From: Gordonia paraffinivorans NBRC 108238
Lineage (GTDB): Bacteria; Actinomycetota; Actinomycetes; Mycobacteriales; Mycobacteriaceae
Assembly: GCF_000344155.1 (NCBI RefSeq)
Contig: NZ_BAOQ01000026.1
Location: 32,907 to 96,906 of the forward strand
DNA length: 64,000 bases
Reading direction: 5' to 3'
Shown in pieces: positions 26,706-35,470 of this stretch. Each line of letters opens with the position of its first letter. The stretch's first letter is position 1. The notes under the pieces are model-generated. The model was not told where the DNA came from. It ran no database searches and worked only from the letters and a program-made list of their open reading frames with translations. Both the position numbers and the translations under genes were made by a program.

Positions 26706-27793
26706 GTGCAGACCTCGACGTCGTCATCGAACAGGCGGTGCCGCCGTTGCGCATCGAGCACCGATTCGGCGCAGGGCGGACGACGGCCGTCGTCGGACCG
26801 AACGGCGCCGGGAAGTCGACGATGCTGCGCGTCATCGCGGGGCTCGTCCGCGGGGACGAGCCGACCCGGATCACGTTGGGTGACCAGGTGTTCCGCGACC
26901 GCGGCGTATTCGTTCCGCCGCACCGGCGGGGCGTCGTCCAGCTGCTGCAGGACGCGCGGCTGTTCCCGCACCTCACCGTCGCCGACAACGTGGCCTTCGC
27001 GCCGGCCGCACAGGGGCTGTCCCGGGCGCAGGTGCGCGAACGGGTGTCACGTTGGCTGGAGGCCGCCGAGGTCGCGGACCTCGCCGACCGACGGCCGGGC
27101 GAGCTGTCCGGTGGCCAGGCGCAGCGCGTGGCGATCGCGCGGGCGATGGCCGCCCAGCCGCGGATTCTGCTGTTGGACGAGCCGTTTCGGGCACTCGATG
27201 TCGACGTCGCCAGTCGCCTGCGGGCGTTGATGAGGGAGCTGCTGGCCGACCACGGTCGCACGACGATCATGGTGACGCACGATCCGGTGGACGCACTCGG
27301 CCTCGCCGAGGACATCGTCGTGCTGGATCGGGGGCGAATCGTCGAATCGGGGTCCACACGTGAGGTGTTGACCAACCCGGGGTCGCGGTTCACGGCGTCG
27401 CTCGCGGGCCTCAACCTCTTCGTCGGGACCCTCGTGGACGCGAATTGCGTCGTCGACGATCGCGGGAATCGGGTCGTCGGAACCGTGGCCGATGACGCAC
27501 CCGGCGGCGGAATCCCCGACGGGGAGCCGGCGGCCGCGACGTTCTCGCCCCGCGCGGTCGCCGTGTACCTCCACGAGCCGCACGGAAGTCCGCGGACGAT
27601 GCTGCGGGCGACGGTGCGCGACGTGGTACCGCGCGGCGATCACGCGGTGGTGCACACCGACGTGGGTGGACAGACGGTCGCCGCCGAGGTGACCTGGGCG
27701 GCGGTGGCCGACCTCGCGCTCGTGCCGGGCCTCGGGGTGGTGCTCGTCATCAAGGCGAGCGAGGTGCGGGTGAGTGCGGTGGCCCGGCGGTGA
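26702..27793 (+). CDS. modC: Molybdate ABC transporter ATPase
   Basis: A 363-residue ATPase: Walker A VVGPNGAGKSTMLRVI, Q-loop VVQLLQDARLFPHLTV, signature GELSGGQAQRVAIARA, Walker B ILLLDEPFRALD, switch His in TIMVTHDPVDAL, and a C-terminal TOBE/Mop domain from about residue 295 (MLRATVRDVVPRGDHAVV). Energises molybdate uptake; the TOBE part may sense intracellular molybdate. Last gene of the regulator-modABC operon, followed by a long inverted repeat. Confidence 0.94.
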   Translation: MSADLDVVIEQAVPPLRIEHRFGAGRTTAVVGPNGAGKSTMLRVIAGLVRGDEPTRITLGDQVFRDRGVFVPPHRRGVVQLLQDARLFPHLTVADNVAFAPAAQGLSRAQVRERVSRWLEAAEVADLADRRPGELSGGQAQRVAIARAMAAQPRILLLDEPFRALDVDVASRLRALMRELLADHGRTTIMVTHDPVDALGLAEDIVVLDRGRIVESGSTREVLTNPGSRFTASLAGLNLFVGTLVDANCVVDDRGNRVVGTVADDAPGGGIPDGEPAAATFSPRAVAVYLHEPHGSPRTMLRATVRDVVPRGDHAVVHTDVGGQTVAAEVTWAAVADLALVPGLGVVLVIKASEVRVSAVARR

Positions 27794-27846
27794 CCGGTCA
27801 GCAGCCGGCGACGAAGACCCGGGGTCGGACCCACGAGTGAACTCCC

Positions 27847-27904
27847 AGACGTCGTTTCATGACTGCGACCTCGATCGAGATCGCGGCACCGAAACGACGT
27901 CTGC
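27847..27904. terminator. Cruciform-type terminator between modC and the cyclase gene
   Basis: Perfect 13-bp arms CAGACGTCGTTTC (27847-27859) and GAAACGACGTCTG (27892-27904) enclose a 32-base loop that itself can fold (GCGACCTCGATCGAGATCGC). The right arm ends three bases before the cyclase stop codon, so it probably serves both convergent genes. Confidence 0.65.
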
Positions 27905-27907
27905 CGG

Positions 27908-28864
27908 TCACTCGGCCAGCGGACCTCGCTTGTGTGGTTCGAGGACCCGCGCCTTCAGGTACTTGTACCCCCGAACTCGAAGTGTGGGAATCGATTTGAG
28001 GTAGAAGCGGTCGTCGGCCCCGATCTGCTCGGCGATCGAGTCGTCGACCAGGGTGGAGCCGGGGCGCGCGGAGCTGGTGAGCCGGGAGGCGATGTTGACC
28101 GGTTCGCCGAAGACGTCGCCGAACCGTTGGAGGACCGGCCCCCGGGCGAGCCCGACCCGGAGCGGGGGCAACCTGTCGCCGTCGGACAGTTCGTGGATCC
28201 GGATGGCGGCCTCCGCGGCGGCGTGCGCGTCCTCGAAGGTGAACATCACCGCGTCGCCCAGCGTCTTGATGACCCGGCCGCCGTGGTCGACGACGACGCC
28301 GAACGTCTCGTCCTCGAAGGACCCGAGGAGCTCTTCGAGGTCGTGCAGGTCGATGCGCCGCGACAGGCTCGTGTATCCGACGATGTCGGCGAAACCGACG
28401 ACCAGGTCGACCTCCTCCTCGGCCGCGTGCTCCCGGTGGCGTTCGAGCGCGATCGCGATGTGGCGACGCCAGATCAACTGCTGGACCTGGCCGAGCGCGG
28501 CGCACATCTGCTCGACGGTCCACGGGAACTCGGGATCGGCGGTGATGTCACGGAGTTGGTCGGCCTCCCAGTCGGCCAGATGCGACATCGTCTGGCCGAT
28601 CGCCCGGGCCATCGCGATCTTGGTGGACTCGGGCATCGACTCCGACGACGCGGCGAACATCCGCAGGGCGGCCAGGTCGTTCTCGGAGGCGACCTTGTCG
28701 TCGGTCGATCGCCGGGCGAAACCGAACGCATTCCAGGCCTTCTCGGCGAACTTGGGGTCGATCTCGAGCCGGGCGATCAGTTCGTCGCGAGTGTAGCGGG
28801 GTGCGTTCGCGTCCTGAGTGGGCCGCCGGTCGTCCTCGGCGGACGACTGTGGGTCTTCCGACAT
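27908..28864 (-). CDS. Class III adenylate cyclase with N-terminal regulatory domain
   Basis: A 318-residue soluble cyclase resembling mycobacterial Rv1264. An N-terminal helical regulatory domain (about 20-145, ELIARLEIDPKFAEKAWNAF) is followed by the catalytic domain: metal-binding Asp in VVGFADIVGYTSLSR, Lys/Asp in VIKTLGDAVMFTFED, and the transition-state Asn/Arg in FGEPVNIASRLTSSA. All catalytic positions I can place are filled, so it should be active. AGGAG precedes the ATG. In Rv1264 the N-terminal domain makes activity pH-dependent; that is only inferred here. Confidence 0.9.
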   Translation of the reverse strand: MSEDPQSSAEDDRRPTQDANAPRYTRDELIARLEIDPKFAEKAWNAFGFARRSTDDKVASENDLAALRMFAASSESMPESTKIAMARAIGQTMSHLADWEADQLRDITADPEFPWTVEQMCAALGQVQQLIWRRHIAIALERHREHAAEEEVDLVVGFADIVGYTSLSRRIDLHDLEELLGSFEDETFGVVVDHGGRVIKTLGDAVMFTFEDAHAAAEAAIRIHELSDGDRLPPLRVGLARGPVLQRFGDVFGEPVNIASRLTSSARPGSTLVDDSIAEQIGADDRFYLKSIPTLRVRGYKYLKARVLEPHKRGPLAE

Positions 28865-28962
28865 GTGGTCCAGTCTCCTGCACACCCGTGGTGGATGTGG
28901 TGGTTCGGGGGTCGTGGGCGGTGTTGCGCCGATGCGCGGTGCCGATCCGGCGCCCGCTGTTG

Positions 28963-29009
28963 TTGACATCACAACCCGGGGCGCATAATCATAAACTGAT
29001 ATCAGTTCA
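28963..29009 (+). promoter_or_regulatory. Promoter with TGATATCAGTTCA operator (site A)
   Basis: TTGACA (28963-28968), a 17-base spacer and TAATCA (28986-28991) are followed after 5 bases by the 13-mer TGATATCAGTTCA (28997-29009), one of eight related sites in the 29-56 kb island. The surrounding 14-mer AACTGATATCAGTT is a perfect palindrome. The layout nearly repeats that of the promoter at 43099. Confidence 0.7.
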
Positions 29010-29030
29010 GGAAATGGGATGGAGGTTGGC

Positions 29031-30365
29031 GTGACCGACAATCGATACGACCTGCTCATCATCGGAGCCGGCATGGCAGGTTGCACCGTCGGTGTGCGCG
29101 CGGCCGAGGCCGGACTCCGGGTCTGCACGGTCGAGGTCTCTGCCGACATCGGCGGATCGGCGCGTCACGCCGGATACGTGTGGTCGATGCCGAGCCACGA
29201 GGCCATGGACAAGCACAATCCGGGCGGCGACGACGACTTGCGGCGTCACCTCGTGGACAACTTCCCCGGCGCCGTCGAGTGGCTGCGAGAGTTCGGTGCG
29301 GACGTCGGCGAGCGTCAACCGATCCTGCCCTACGGCGCGGGATACCGTTTCGACACCAACCACTACCTCGAACTGTGCCGGAAGAAGCTGAGCGAGAACG
29401 ACAACGAACTCCTGCTCAATACCGAGACGCAGCATCTCGTCGTGGAGGACGGCGAGGTCGTCGGTGCCGTGGTGTCCTCGGCGGACGGCGCGACCCGCGA
29501 GATCCGTGCGGCGTTCACCGTCATCGCCACCGGCGGCTTCCAGGCCGACCCGGAGCTGCGCGCGCGTCATCTGCATCCCGCCGCCCGGGACATCGAACTG
29601 CGGTCGAATCCCAACAGCGCAGGCGGCGGGCACCGGCTCGCGCGCGAGGTGGGTGCGGCCTTCGGCAAGGAGAACGCGGGCTTCTACGGACACCTCATCC
29701 CCAGCGGGATCACCCTGGGTGAGGACGACTTCGTCGAGTTGGCCCTCTACTACAGCGAGCACTGCCTGCTGTTCAACCTGGAGAACAAGCGCTTCGTCGA
29801 CGAGACCCTCGGCGATCACCTGAACACCATCGAGCTCCTCGAACAGCCGGAGGCACGCGGGCTGTTGGTCGCCGATGCCCGGGTGTACCGGGATTGGATG
29901 ACCGCACCGTACGTCGAAGGCGCCGTCGCCCCGGACAAGTTCGGGATCACCGCCAAGCGCGGTGGACGTGTGGGCATGGCGGAATCGCTGGAGGAGTTCG
30001 AGTACCTCCCGGAGGAATGGGGCTACGACGGAAAGGCCATCGCAGCCGCGATCGCCGAGTACAACGAGGCGATCCGCGAGGGCAAGGCCTCGCCGGGGCA
30101 CACCCTCGATCCGCTGCCGCTCGACGAACCGCCCTACTACATCATCGAGACGGTCCCCGCGGTCACGTTCCCCTTCTACGGAATCCTCATCGACACGCAG
30201 GCACGCGTCCTGGACGAGTCGGGCCGGCCGATCCCGGGCCTGCTCGCGGCGGGGTCGGACACCGGTGGCCTCTGGTACCGCGCCTACGGAGGTGGCCTGG
30301 GCACGGCACTGACCTTCGGGCTCACCGCCGCCGACACCGCGGCCGCAGCACTGTCGGTGCGATGA
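29031..30365 (+). CDS. FAD-dependent oxidoreductase (fumarate reductase/3-ketosteroid dehydrogenase family)
   Basis: A 444-residue flavoprotein. FAD-binding fold at the N-terminus (YDLLIIGAGMAGCTVGVRAA), GGSARHAGYVWSMP in the flavin pyrophosphate region, and the family's late FAD motif LLAAGSDTGGLWYRAYGGGL. Members dehydrogenate ring ketones or reduce enones (KstD, fumarate reductase), but this protein is shorter than typical KstD. The GTG at 29031 has GGAGG five bases upstream; an ATG at 29019 would put the Shine-Dalgarno inside the gene. Its promoter carries the island operator, which links it to the catabolic genes further right. Confidence 0.85.
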   Translation: MTDNRYDLLIIGAGMAGCTVGVRAAEAGLRVCTVEVSADIGGSARHAGYVWSMPSHEAMDKHNPGGDDDLRRHLVDNFPGAVEWLREFGADVGERQPILPYGAGYRFDTNHYLELCRKKLSENDNELLLNTETQHLVVEDGEVVGAVVSSADGATREIRAAFTVIATGGFQADPELRARHLHPAARDIELRSNPNSAGGGHRLAREVGAAFGKENAGFYGHLIPSGITLGEDDFVELALYYSEHCLLFNLENKRFVDETLGDHLNTIELLEQPEARGLLVADARVYRDWMTAPYVEGAVAPDKFGITAKRGGRVGMAESLEEFEYLPEEWGYDGKAIAAAIAEYNEAIREGKASPGHTLDPLPLDEPPYYIIETVPAVTFPFYGILIDTQARVLDESGRPIPGLLAAGSDTGGLWYRAYGGGLGTALTFGLTAADTAAAALSVR

Positions 30366-30387
30366 ACCGACAGGCCTGACGACGACA

Positions 30388-30417
30388 AGAGCGCCCGACC
30401 GACCGGTCGGGCGCTCT
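30388..30417 (+). terminator. Hairpin terminator
   Basis: A 13-bp stem AGAGCGCCCGACC, loop GACC and its complement, followed by CTTC, 22 bases after the flavoprotein stop and convergent with the alcohol dehydrogenase gene. Confidence 0.8.
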
Positions 30418-30470
30418 CTTCGTCTGTGCGGAAGCCGTTGGAGCGGTCGCGTGCGCGGCGCGAACGGCGG

Positions 30471-31520
30471 TCAGCGCCTCGGCAGCACGACGGCCCGGCC
30501 CGGCAGCTCGCCGCGACGCAACCGCTCGTAGGCCGAGGGCGCCTCGGACAGGTCGAATGTCACGGTCTCGGCGGTGAGATGGCCGGCCGCGGCCAGTGCC
30601 ACGACCTCGGCGAGGTCGGCGCGGGTGCCCCAGAACGGGGCGCGGACCTGCCAACCGGAGGCCAGGCCGAGGTCCTTGCCCACGGTCAGGCGTCCGCCGG
30701 CCGTGCCGACGATCACCAGGCGGCCACCCGGGCCGAGGACGGTGGAGGCAGACTCGACCGTCGCGGGCGCTCCGGCGAAGTCGAGGACGATGTCGGCGCC
30801 GCCGTGGGCCCGGATGTCGGAGGCCGCCTCGTCGACCGACGTGTACGCGGCATCGGCGGACAGCGAGACCGCCAGCGTGCGGGCCTGCTCGCGGTTGTCG
30901 ACCGCGAAAACGGTACCCACGCCCATCGCGCGCAGGATCTGGATGGCCATGTGCCCCAGGCCGCCGACGCCGATGACCAGGGCGACCGTCGCGGAGTCGA
31001 TCAGGTCGGAGTTCGAGGAGATGGCGTGATAGGCGGTCAGTCCCGCGTCCGCGAGCGGCGCCGCGACCGTCGGGTCGAGACCGGCGGTCGGGACCAGCAC
31101 ATCGGCCGACGGAACCAGCAGGCGCTCGGCCAACCCGCCCGGGTGGCCCAGGCCGTTCCCGATCCTCGGGTTGCGGCCACCGGGTTCGCGCGCCAGTGCG
31201 AGACAGTAGTTCTCACGACCCCGGGCGCAGTTTCGGCACGTCCCGCAGGACCAGATCCCGTGCACCACGACGGTCTTGCCGATCCAGGAGGCATCCGCGT
31301 CCGGGCCTGCGGCGCTGACCGTGCCGGCCACCTCGTGGCCCAAGGTCAGGGGCAGGGGGTAGTCGAAGACCCCGGAGGGGGTGTCCATGACGTGCAGGTC
31401 CGACAGGCACAGCCCCGCCGCGTCCACGTCGATGACGAGTTCGCCGCCTGTCGGTTCGGGGTCGGGGATCTCCCGCACCTCCGGGGCGCGACCCCAGTCG
31501 ATCAGTTGTACGGCCAGCAT
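30471..31520 (-). CDS. Zinc-dependent alcohol dehydrogenase (MDR family)
   Basis: A 349-residue medium-chain dehydrogenase. Catalytic zinc region GLCLSDLHVMD and TLGHEVAGTVSAAG, structural zinc cysteines in SCGTCRNCARGRENYC, and NAD(P)-binding VALVIGVGGLGHMA. Oxidises an alcohol or reduces an aldehyde/ketone. It is downstream of the large minus-strand operon but separated from it by a 22-bp-stem hairpin, so it probably has its own promoter in the 156-base gap. Substrate unknown. Confidence 0.88.
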   Translation of the reverse strand: MLAVQLIDWGRAPEVREIPDPEPTGGELVIDVDAAGLCLSDLHVMDTPSGVFDYPLPLTLGHEVAGTVSAAGPDADASWIGKTVVVHGIWSCGTCRNCARGRENYCLALAREPGGRNPRIGNGLGHPGGLAERLLVPSADVLVPTAGLDPTVAAPLADAGLTAYHAISSNSDLIDSATVALVIGVGGLGHMAIQILRAMGVGTVFAVDNREQARTLAVSLSADAAYTSVDEAASDIRAHGGADIVLDFAGAPATVESASTVLGPGGRLVIVGTAGGRLTVGKDLGLASGWQVRAPFWGTRADLAEVVALAAAGHLTAETVTFDLSEAPSAYERLRRGELPGRAVVLPRR

Positions 31521-31636
31521 GGGTCAACTCCTGTTCTCTTCCGGGCGCGGGCGCCGTCGGCCGAGCCGGACCGAACGGTATCGCGGACCGGGCCCGGATT
31601 GCGACGGCGGCGCTCGTCGAATCGGTTGTGGCGAAA

Positions 31637-31685
31637 CGCAGATGACCGCGTGGTCACGACGTGCGTGACCACGCGGTCATCTGCG
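31637..31685 (-). terminator. 22-bp-stem hairpin ending the large minus-strand operon
   Basis: Arms 31637-31658 and 31664-31685 are perfect complements (CGCAGATGACCGCG... on the left) around a 5-base loop. The stem overlaps the last codons and the stop of the MBL gene, and on the minus strand it is followed by TTTCGC. Confidence 0.75.
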
Positions 31686-32744
31686 AAAGAGATCCACGCC
31701 GTCGACGGTGTGGGCCGTGAGGCGGCCGTCGGTGACGAGGACGTCAAGATGCGCCATCGTCTCGCAGACGGCGATCAGCTGATTGAAGGTGTCGAGCGTG
31801 GAGAAGGGCCGGTCGTGGCGGGTCCAGAGAAGCCGCTCGGCGACGCGATGGCCGGACAGCGGTCCGCCCTCCTCGCCGATCACCGTGAGGATCTCGTCGA
31901 ACCGTCTGCCGTGGTGATCCAGAAGTGCCCGCGCCCGCTCCCGGACCGAACCGCCGACGTTGCCGTGTGCCGGCGCGATCGTGCGCGGGGTGGGGTCGTC
32001 GGCCACGAGCTCGAGCGAGGCCAGCAACTTGGCGAGAGGCAGATCCCAGGTGCCGAGCTCGAAGCCGATCGACGGCGTGATGGTGGGCAGGATGTGGTCG
32101 CCGGTGAACGACAGGCCGGTGTCGTGATCATGGAACACGATGTGGCCCTTGGTGTGCCCCGGAGTGTCCACCGCCTCGACATGCCGCCCGGCAAGAGGGA
32201 GCGGACCGGCGTGCAGCCAGGTGTCGGGGTCCTCCCAGTCGGTGGCGTCGAAGGGTTCGTCGACGGTGACGCGGTAGACCTCGTCGGCGAGTTCGTGGGC
32301 GCCGGAGCGGCGGGCCTGGATGAGGGACTCCTCCGGCACGTTGCAGTTGATGCGGCGGATCTCGGACAGTCCGTGGGCCTCGCCGGCACCCAGGTGGATC
32401 GCGCATCCGTACCGGCGCCGCAGCTCCACGGCGAACGTGTAGTGATCGCGGTGGATGTGCGTGACGAAGACGTCGGTGATCTCCTCCGGACGCCTTCCGA
32501 TCGACGAGAGGGCGGTGGCCATCGCCGCGTGCGTGTCCGGACGGTGCCATCCGCCGTCGATCAGTGCGATGCCCGAATCCGTTTCGAGGACATAAACGTT
32601 CACCGCCCGCAAACCGTCCTGGGGCAGCTCGAGCGGGATGCGGAACACCCCGTCGGCGACGGGGTGGCATCCCGGCTCGAGCCAGGCCGAGCGGTTCGCG
32701 GGCGCGGGGTCCACGGTCGAGTCGTTCACCGCAGGGGGTTTCAC
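31677..32744 (-). CDS. MBL-fold metallo-hydrolase
   Basis: A 355-residue metallo-beta-lactamase-fold hydrolase. The metal site THIHRDH is at about 95-101, a later histidine lies in VDTPGHTKGHIVFHDHD, then LSFTGDHILPTITP and IAPAHGNVGG. Members cleave thioesters, lactones or similar bonds. It starts at GTG 32744 in a GTGA overlap with the EthD gene stop. In this operon it could hydrolyse a CoA thioester or ring-opened lactone; that is inference. Confidence 0.87.
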   Translation of the reverse strand: MKPPAVNDSTVDPAPANRSAWLEPGCHPVADGVFRIPLELPQDGLRAVNVYVLETDSGIALIDGGWHRPDTHAAMATALSSIGRRPEEITDVFVTHIHRDHYTFAVELRRRYGCAIHLGAGEAHGLSEIRRINCNVPEESLIQARRSGAHELADEVYRVTVDEPFDATDWEDPDTWLHAGPLPLAGRHVEAVDTPGHTKGHIVFHDHDTGLSFTGDHILPTITPSIGFELGTWDLPLAKLLASLELVADDPTPRTIAPAHGNVGGSVRERARALLDHHGRRFDEILTVIGEEGGPLSGHRVAERLLWTRHDRPFSTLDTFNQLIAVCETMAHLDVLVTDGRLTAHTVDGVDLFRR

Positions 32745-33076
32745 GGCGTGGGCACGGTCAGCGGCACCATCGTCTTCTCGTCGCCGTACCAGATCATCCG
32801 GCGCCCGCGCATCGAGCCGACGTGTTCGACCGCCTTCTGCCACTCCGGGCTCCGCAGCGCGGCCTCGAGCGCCTCACGCGACTCGAAACTCAGGACGGAC
32901 AATCCGTCCCAGCCTGCCGACTTCTCGTCGAAGCTGTCCACGATCTCGGTGTGCTGCCAGCGCAGGAGGCCGGGAAGCGGGTAGGTGACCTCGGCGTGCG
33001 GGCCACGCCACCACTCGATGAACTGCTCGTGGGTCCAGTCGCTCGGTCGGGAGGCGAGCACCATCAGATTGAACAT
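32741..33076 (-). CDS. EthD-family (dimeric alpha-beta barrel) protein
   Basis: A 111-residue one-domain protein with the EthD pattern: FNLMVLASRPSDWTHEQFIE followed by WWRGPHAEV, ending with GRRMIWYGDEKTMV. EthD-like proteins in catabolic loci have roles in ether, lactone or ring chemistry, or unknown ones. Translationally coupled to the MBL gene downstream, and 24 bases after the acyl-CoA ligase gene. Confidence 0.8.
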   Translation of the reverse strand: MFNLMVLASRPSDWTHEQFIEWWRGPHAEVTYPLPGLLRWQHTEIVDSFDEKSAGWDGLSVLSFESREALEAALRSPEWQKAVEHVGSMRGRRMIWYGDEKTMVPLTVPTP

Positions 33077-33100
33077 GTCGTTTCCTCGTGTCGTTGGTTC

Positions 33101-34600
33101 TCAGGCGTTTTCGCGTACACGGCCGGCAAGGCGGCTGGCCAGCGAGATGGCATCCGGCCGGGACAGCTTGCCGACGCGGTTCTGGGGCAGGTCCTCGACC
33201 GAGAAGACGTATTCCGGCCATTTGAACTTGGGGAATCCCGCCTGGTCGAGCTGGGACGTGATCGACTCGAGCGTGACCTCTGCGTCGCCCGCGACGACGA
33301 GGGCCGCGGCGCGCTCGCCGAGCAGGTCGTCGGGGACTGGCACGACGCACACCTGGACCACTCCGGGCAGCCCGGCGATCGCGCTCTCGACCTCGTTGAT
33401 GTCGATGTTGCGTCCGCCGCGGATGATGATCTGCTTCTGGCGGCCCATGACCTGGATGAATCCGTCCTCGCCGACCTCGACGAGGTCGCCGGTCGGCAGG
33501 AACCCGTCCTCGGTCAGCTCCGGGGGCTGGGGGACGCCGCCGCGGGCATAGCCCACGAACAGCGACGGGCCTCGCACCTGGGCGTCGCCGATCTCCCCGG
33601 GCGGGAGCGGGGCCCCGGCGGCGTCGACGGCGCGGACGACGGTGCCGGGGAACGGCTTTCCGTCACGGCCGAGTCGCAGTTCCGGCGGGTCGGTCAGCGC
33701 GGGGCTGGTGTGGCCGAGGCACTCCGACATCCCGAAGACGCGCAGGAACGTGGTGCCGAGGGTCTCTTCGGCCTCGCCGAGGGCGCGGGCGTTCATCGGA
33801 CCGCCGCCGACCGTCATGGCGCGCAGCGACGGCAGCTTCTTCTCCGCGCCGTCGGCGATGGAGAGCTGGAGGGCCATGGTGGGGACGAGCATGGTCCACG
33901 CGACCTCGTGGTCGCGCATCGCCGCCAGGGCGGCCGGCGGCGACCACCGTTCGATGCAGACCATGCGGCCGCCGAGGTAGGCGGGCAGGTAGAGGCCGAA
34001 GCAGAAGGCCGCCACCGAGGACAGCGGGACGAACGCGCCCACCGCCTCACCCTGCCGGAGTCCGACGATGTCGATGGTCGACTGGGCCGCGTAGCGGATC
34101 GACTCCTCGGACTGCACGACGCACTTGGGGCGACCGGTGGAGCCGGAGGTCATGGCGATCGCCGCGCCGCCGGCCCAGCGGTCGATCGGGCGGAAGGAGT
34201 CCGCGGCGAGGACGGTGCGCTCCCCGTCGAGCAGACGGTGGCCGAACCGGCCGTCGGTGGCGCCCCAGTGGTCGAGGACCTCGTCGGAGGCGATGACCAC
34301 GTCGGGTGCGATGTCCTCGATGGCGAGGTCGAACTCGGATGCGGTCGCATGCGGGCTCAGCACCGCGACGACGCCGCCCCGCAGGCCGGTGGCGAGCGCG
34401 CCGGCCAGTGTCAGCCAGGTGTTGTCGGCCTGGACGATCACCGTGGGCGCGGCATCGCTGTGGGCGGCGATGGCGTCGGCGAGACGACGGGCCGTCGACA
34501 CGACGGTGTCGAGGTCGTGCTCACCGTACTGATCGACGACGGCGATCGCGTCGGGCGTGCGCGCCGCGCGATCGAGCAACTCGGTTGCCAGTTTTCTCAT
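33101..34600 (-). CDS. AMP-dependent acyl-CoA synthetase/ligase
   Basis: A 499-residue adenylate-forming enzyme: P-loop AIAMTSGSTGRPKCVVQ, acyl-pocket region around TVGGGPMNAR and FGMSECLGHTSPAL, the GDLVEVGEDGFI hinge motif, RQKQIIIRGGRNIDINEVE, and the catalytic lysine in PQNRVGKLSRPDA. It should activate the island's carboxylic-acid substrate to the CoA ester, which feeds the acyl-CoA dehydrogenases, crotonase and thiolase of the same operon. The specific acid cannot be read from sequence. Confidence 0.9.
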   Translation of the reverse strand: MRKLATELLDRAARTPDAIAVVDQYGEHDLDTVVSTARRLADAIAAHSDAAPTVIVQADNTWLTLAGALATGLRGGVVAVLSPHATASEFDLAIEDIAPDVVIASDEVLDHWGATDGRFGHRLLDGERTVLAADSFRPIDRWAGGAAIAMTSGSTGRPKCVVQSEESIRYAAQSTIDIVGLRQGEAVGAFVPLSSVAAFCFGLYLPAYLGGRMVCIERWSPPAALAAMRDHEVAWTMLVPTMALQLSIADGAEKKLPSLRAMTVGGGPMNARALGEAEETLGTTFLRVFGMSECLGHTSPALTDPPELRLGRDGKPFPGTVVRAVDAAGAPLPPGEIGDAQVRGPSLFVGYARGGVPQPPELTEDGFLPTGDLVEVGEDGFIQVMGRQKQIIIRGGRNIDINEVESAIAGLPGVVQVCVVPVPDDLLGERAAALVVAGDAEVTLESITSQLDQAGFPKFKWPEYVFSVEDLPQNRVGKLSRPDAISLASRLAGRVRENA

Positions 34601-34649
34601 TTCGCATCACTCCGGGACGTTACGACTTGGTGGGGGTGACGTGCTCCGC

Positions 34650-35459
34650 TCATCGCGCGGTCCAGCCCCCGTCGACGACGAGCGCCTGACCGGTGACATA
34701 GGACGACGCGTCGGAGGCGAGGAACAGCACGGCGCCGTCGACCTCGCCCTCGCGACCGCCTCGTCCGAGCATGGTGTTGCGCCGGACCCATCCGGCCGAC
34801 TTCTCGTTGGTGAAGAGTCCGTCGGTCATCTCGGTGTCGAACCAACCGGGGACCACGGCGTTCACGCGGATGCCGCGCCGGCCCCACTGGCCGGCGAGTT
34901 CGCGGGTCATCCCGAGGGTCCCGGCCTTCGAGGCGGCGTAGGAGGCGCCGCCGATCGGGGCGGTCGAGACGAGGCCGATGACCGACGCGATGTTGATGAT
35001 CGACGCGTTGACCGGGTCGGTCTCGTCGGCGCTCTCGGTCAGGCGGGTGACGAGGTAGGTGGACAGGTGGAATCCGGCCAGCAGGTTCAGGTCGAGGATG
35101 CGGGTGAAACCCTCGTGGGTCTCCTGCTCGGCGTGCGGCGGGCCCGCCATCCCGGCGTTGTTCACCAGGACGTCGACGCGGCCCGTCTTCTCGAAGGCGT
35201 CGTCGACGAGAGCCCGACGATCGGCGTCGTCGGTCACGTCGCAGCGGAACGGGACCACACCGGGGTACTTGTCCGCGAGTTCCTGCAGACGATCGAGTCG
35301 GCGGGCGGCCGCGTACACCGTGGCCCCCGCACTCGCGAGGGTCGCCGCGAAGCCCAGTCCGAGACCGGACGATGCGCCGGTCACGATCGCGGTCTTGCCG
35401 GAGAGTCCGAAGAGGGCGGCCGGGGAACCGGCCGGCTGCTCGAAGGTGTCGACTGTCAT
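34650..35459 (-). CDS. SDR family oxidoreductase
   Basis: A 269-residue short-chain dehydrogenase: TGASSGLGLGFA cofactor motif near residue 28, NNAGMAG, catalytic Ser and YxxxK in NIASVIGLVSTAPIGGASYAASK (the Tyr is in ASYAASK), C-terminal YVTGQALVVDGGWTAR. A 20-residue head precedes the domain. It lies 11 bases downstream of another SDR gene and 49 before the ligase gene, in the same operon. A hydroxyacyl or ring-alcohol substrate is likely. Confidence 0.88.
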   Translation of the reverse strand: MTVDTFEQPAGSPAALFGLSGKTAIVTGASSGLGLGFAATLASAGATVYAAARRLDRLQELADKYPGVVPFRCDVTDDADRRALVDDAFEKTGRVDVLVNNAGMAGPPHAEQETHEGFTRILDLNLLAGFHLSTYLVTRLTESADETDPVNASIINIASVIGLVSTAPIGGASYAASKAGTLGMTRELAGQWGRRGIRVNAVVPGWFDTEMTDGLFTNEKSAGWVRRNTMLGRGGREGEVDGAVLFLASDASSYVTGQALVVDGGWTAR

Positions 35460-35470
35460 GGTGTGTCTCC

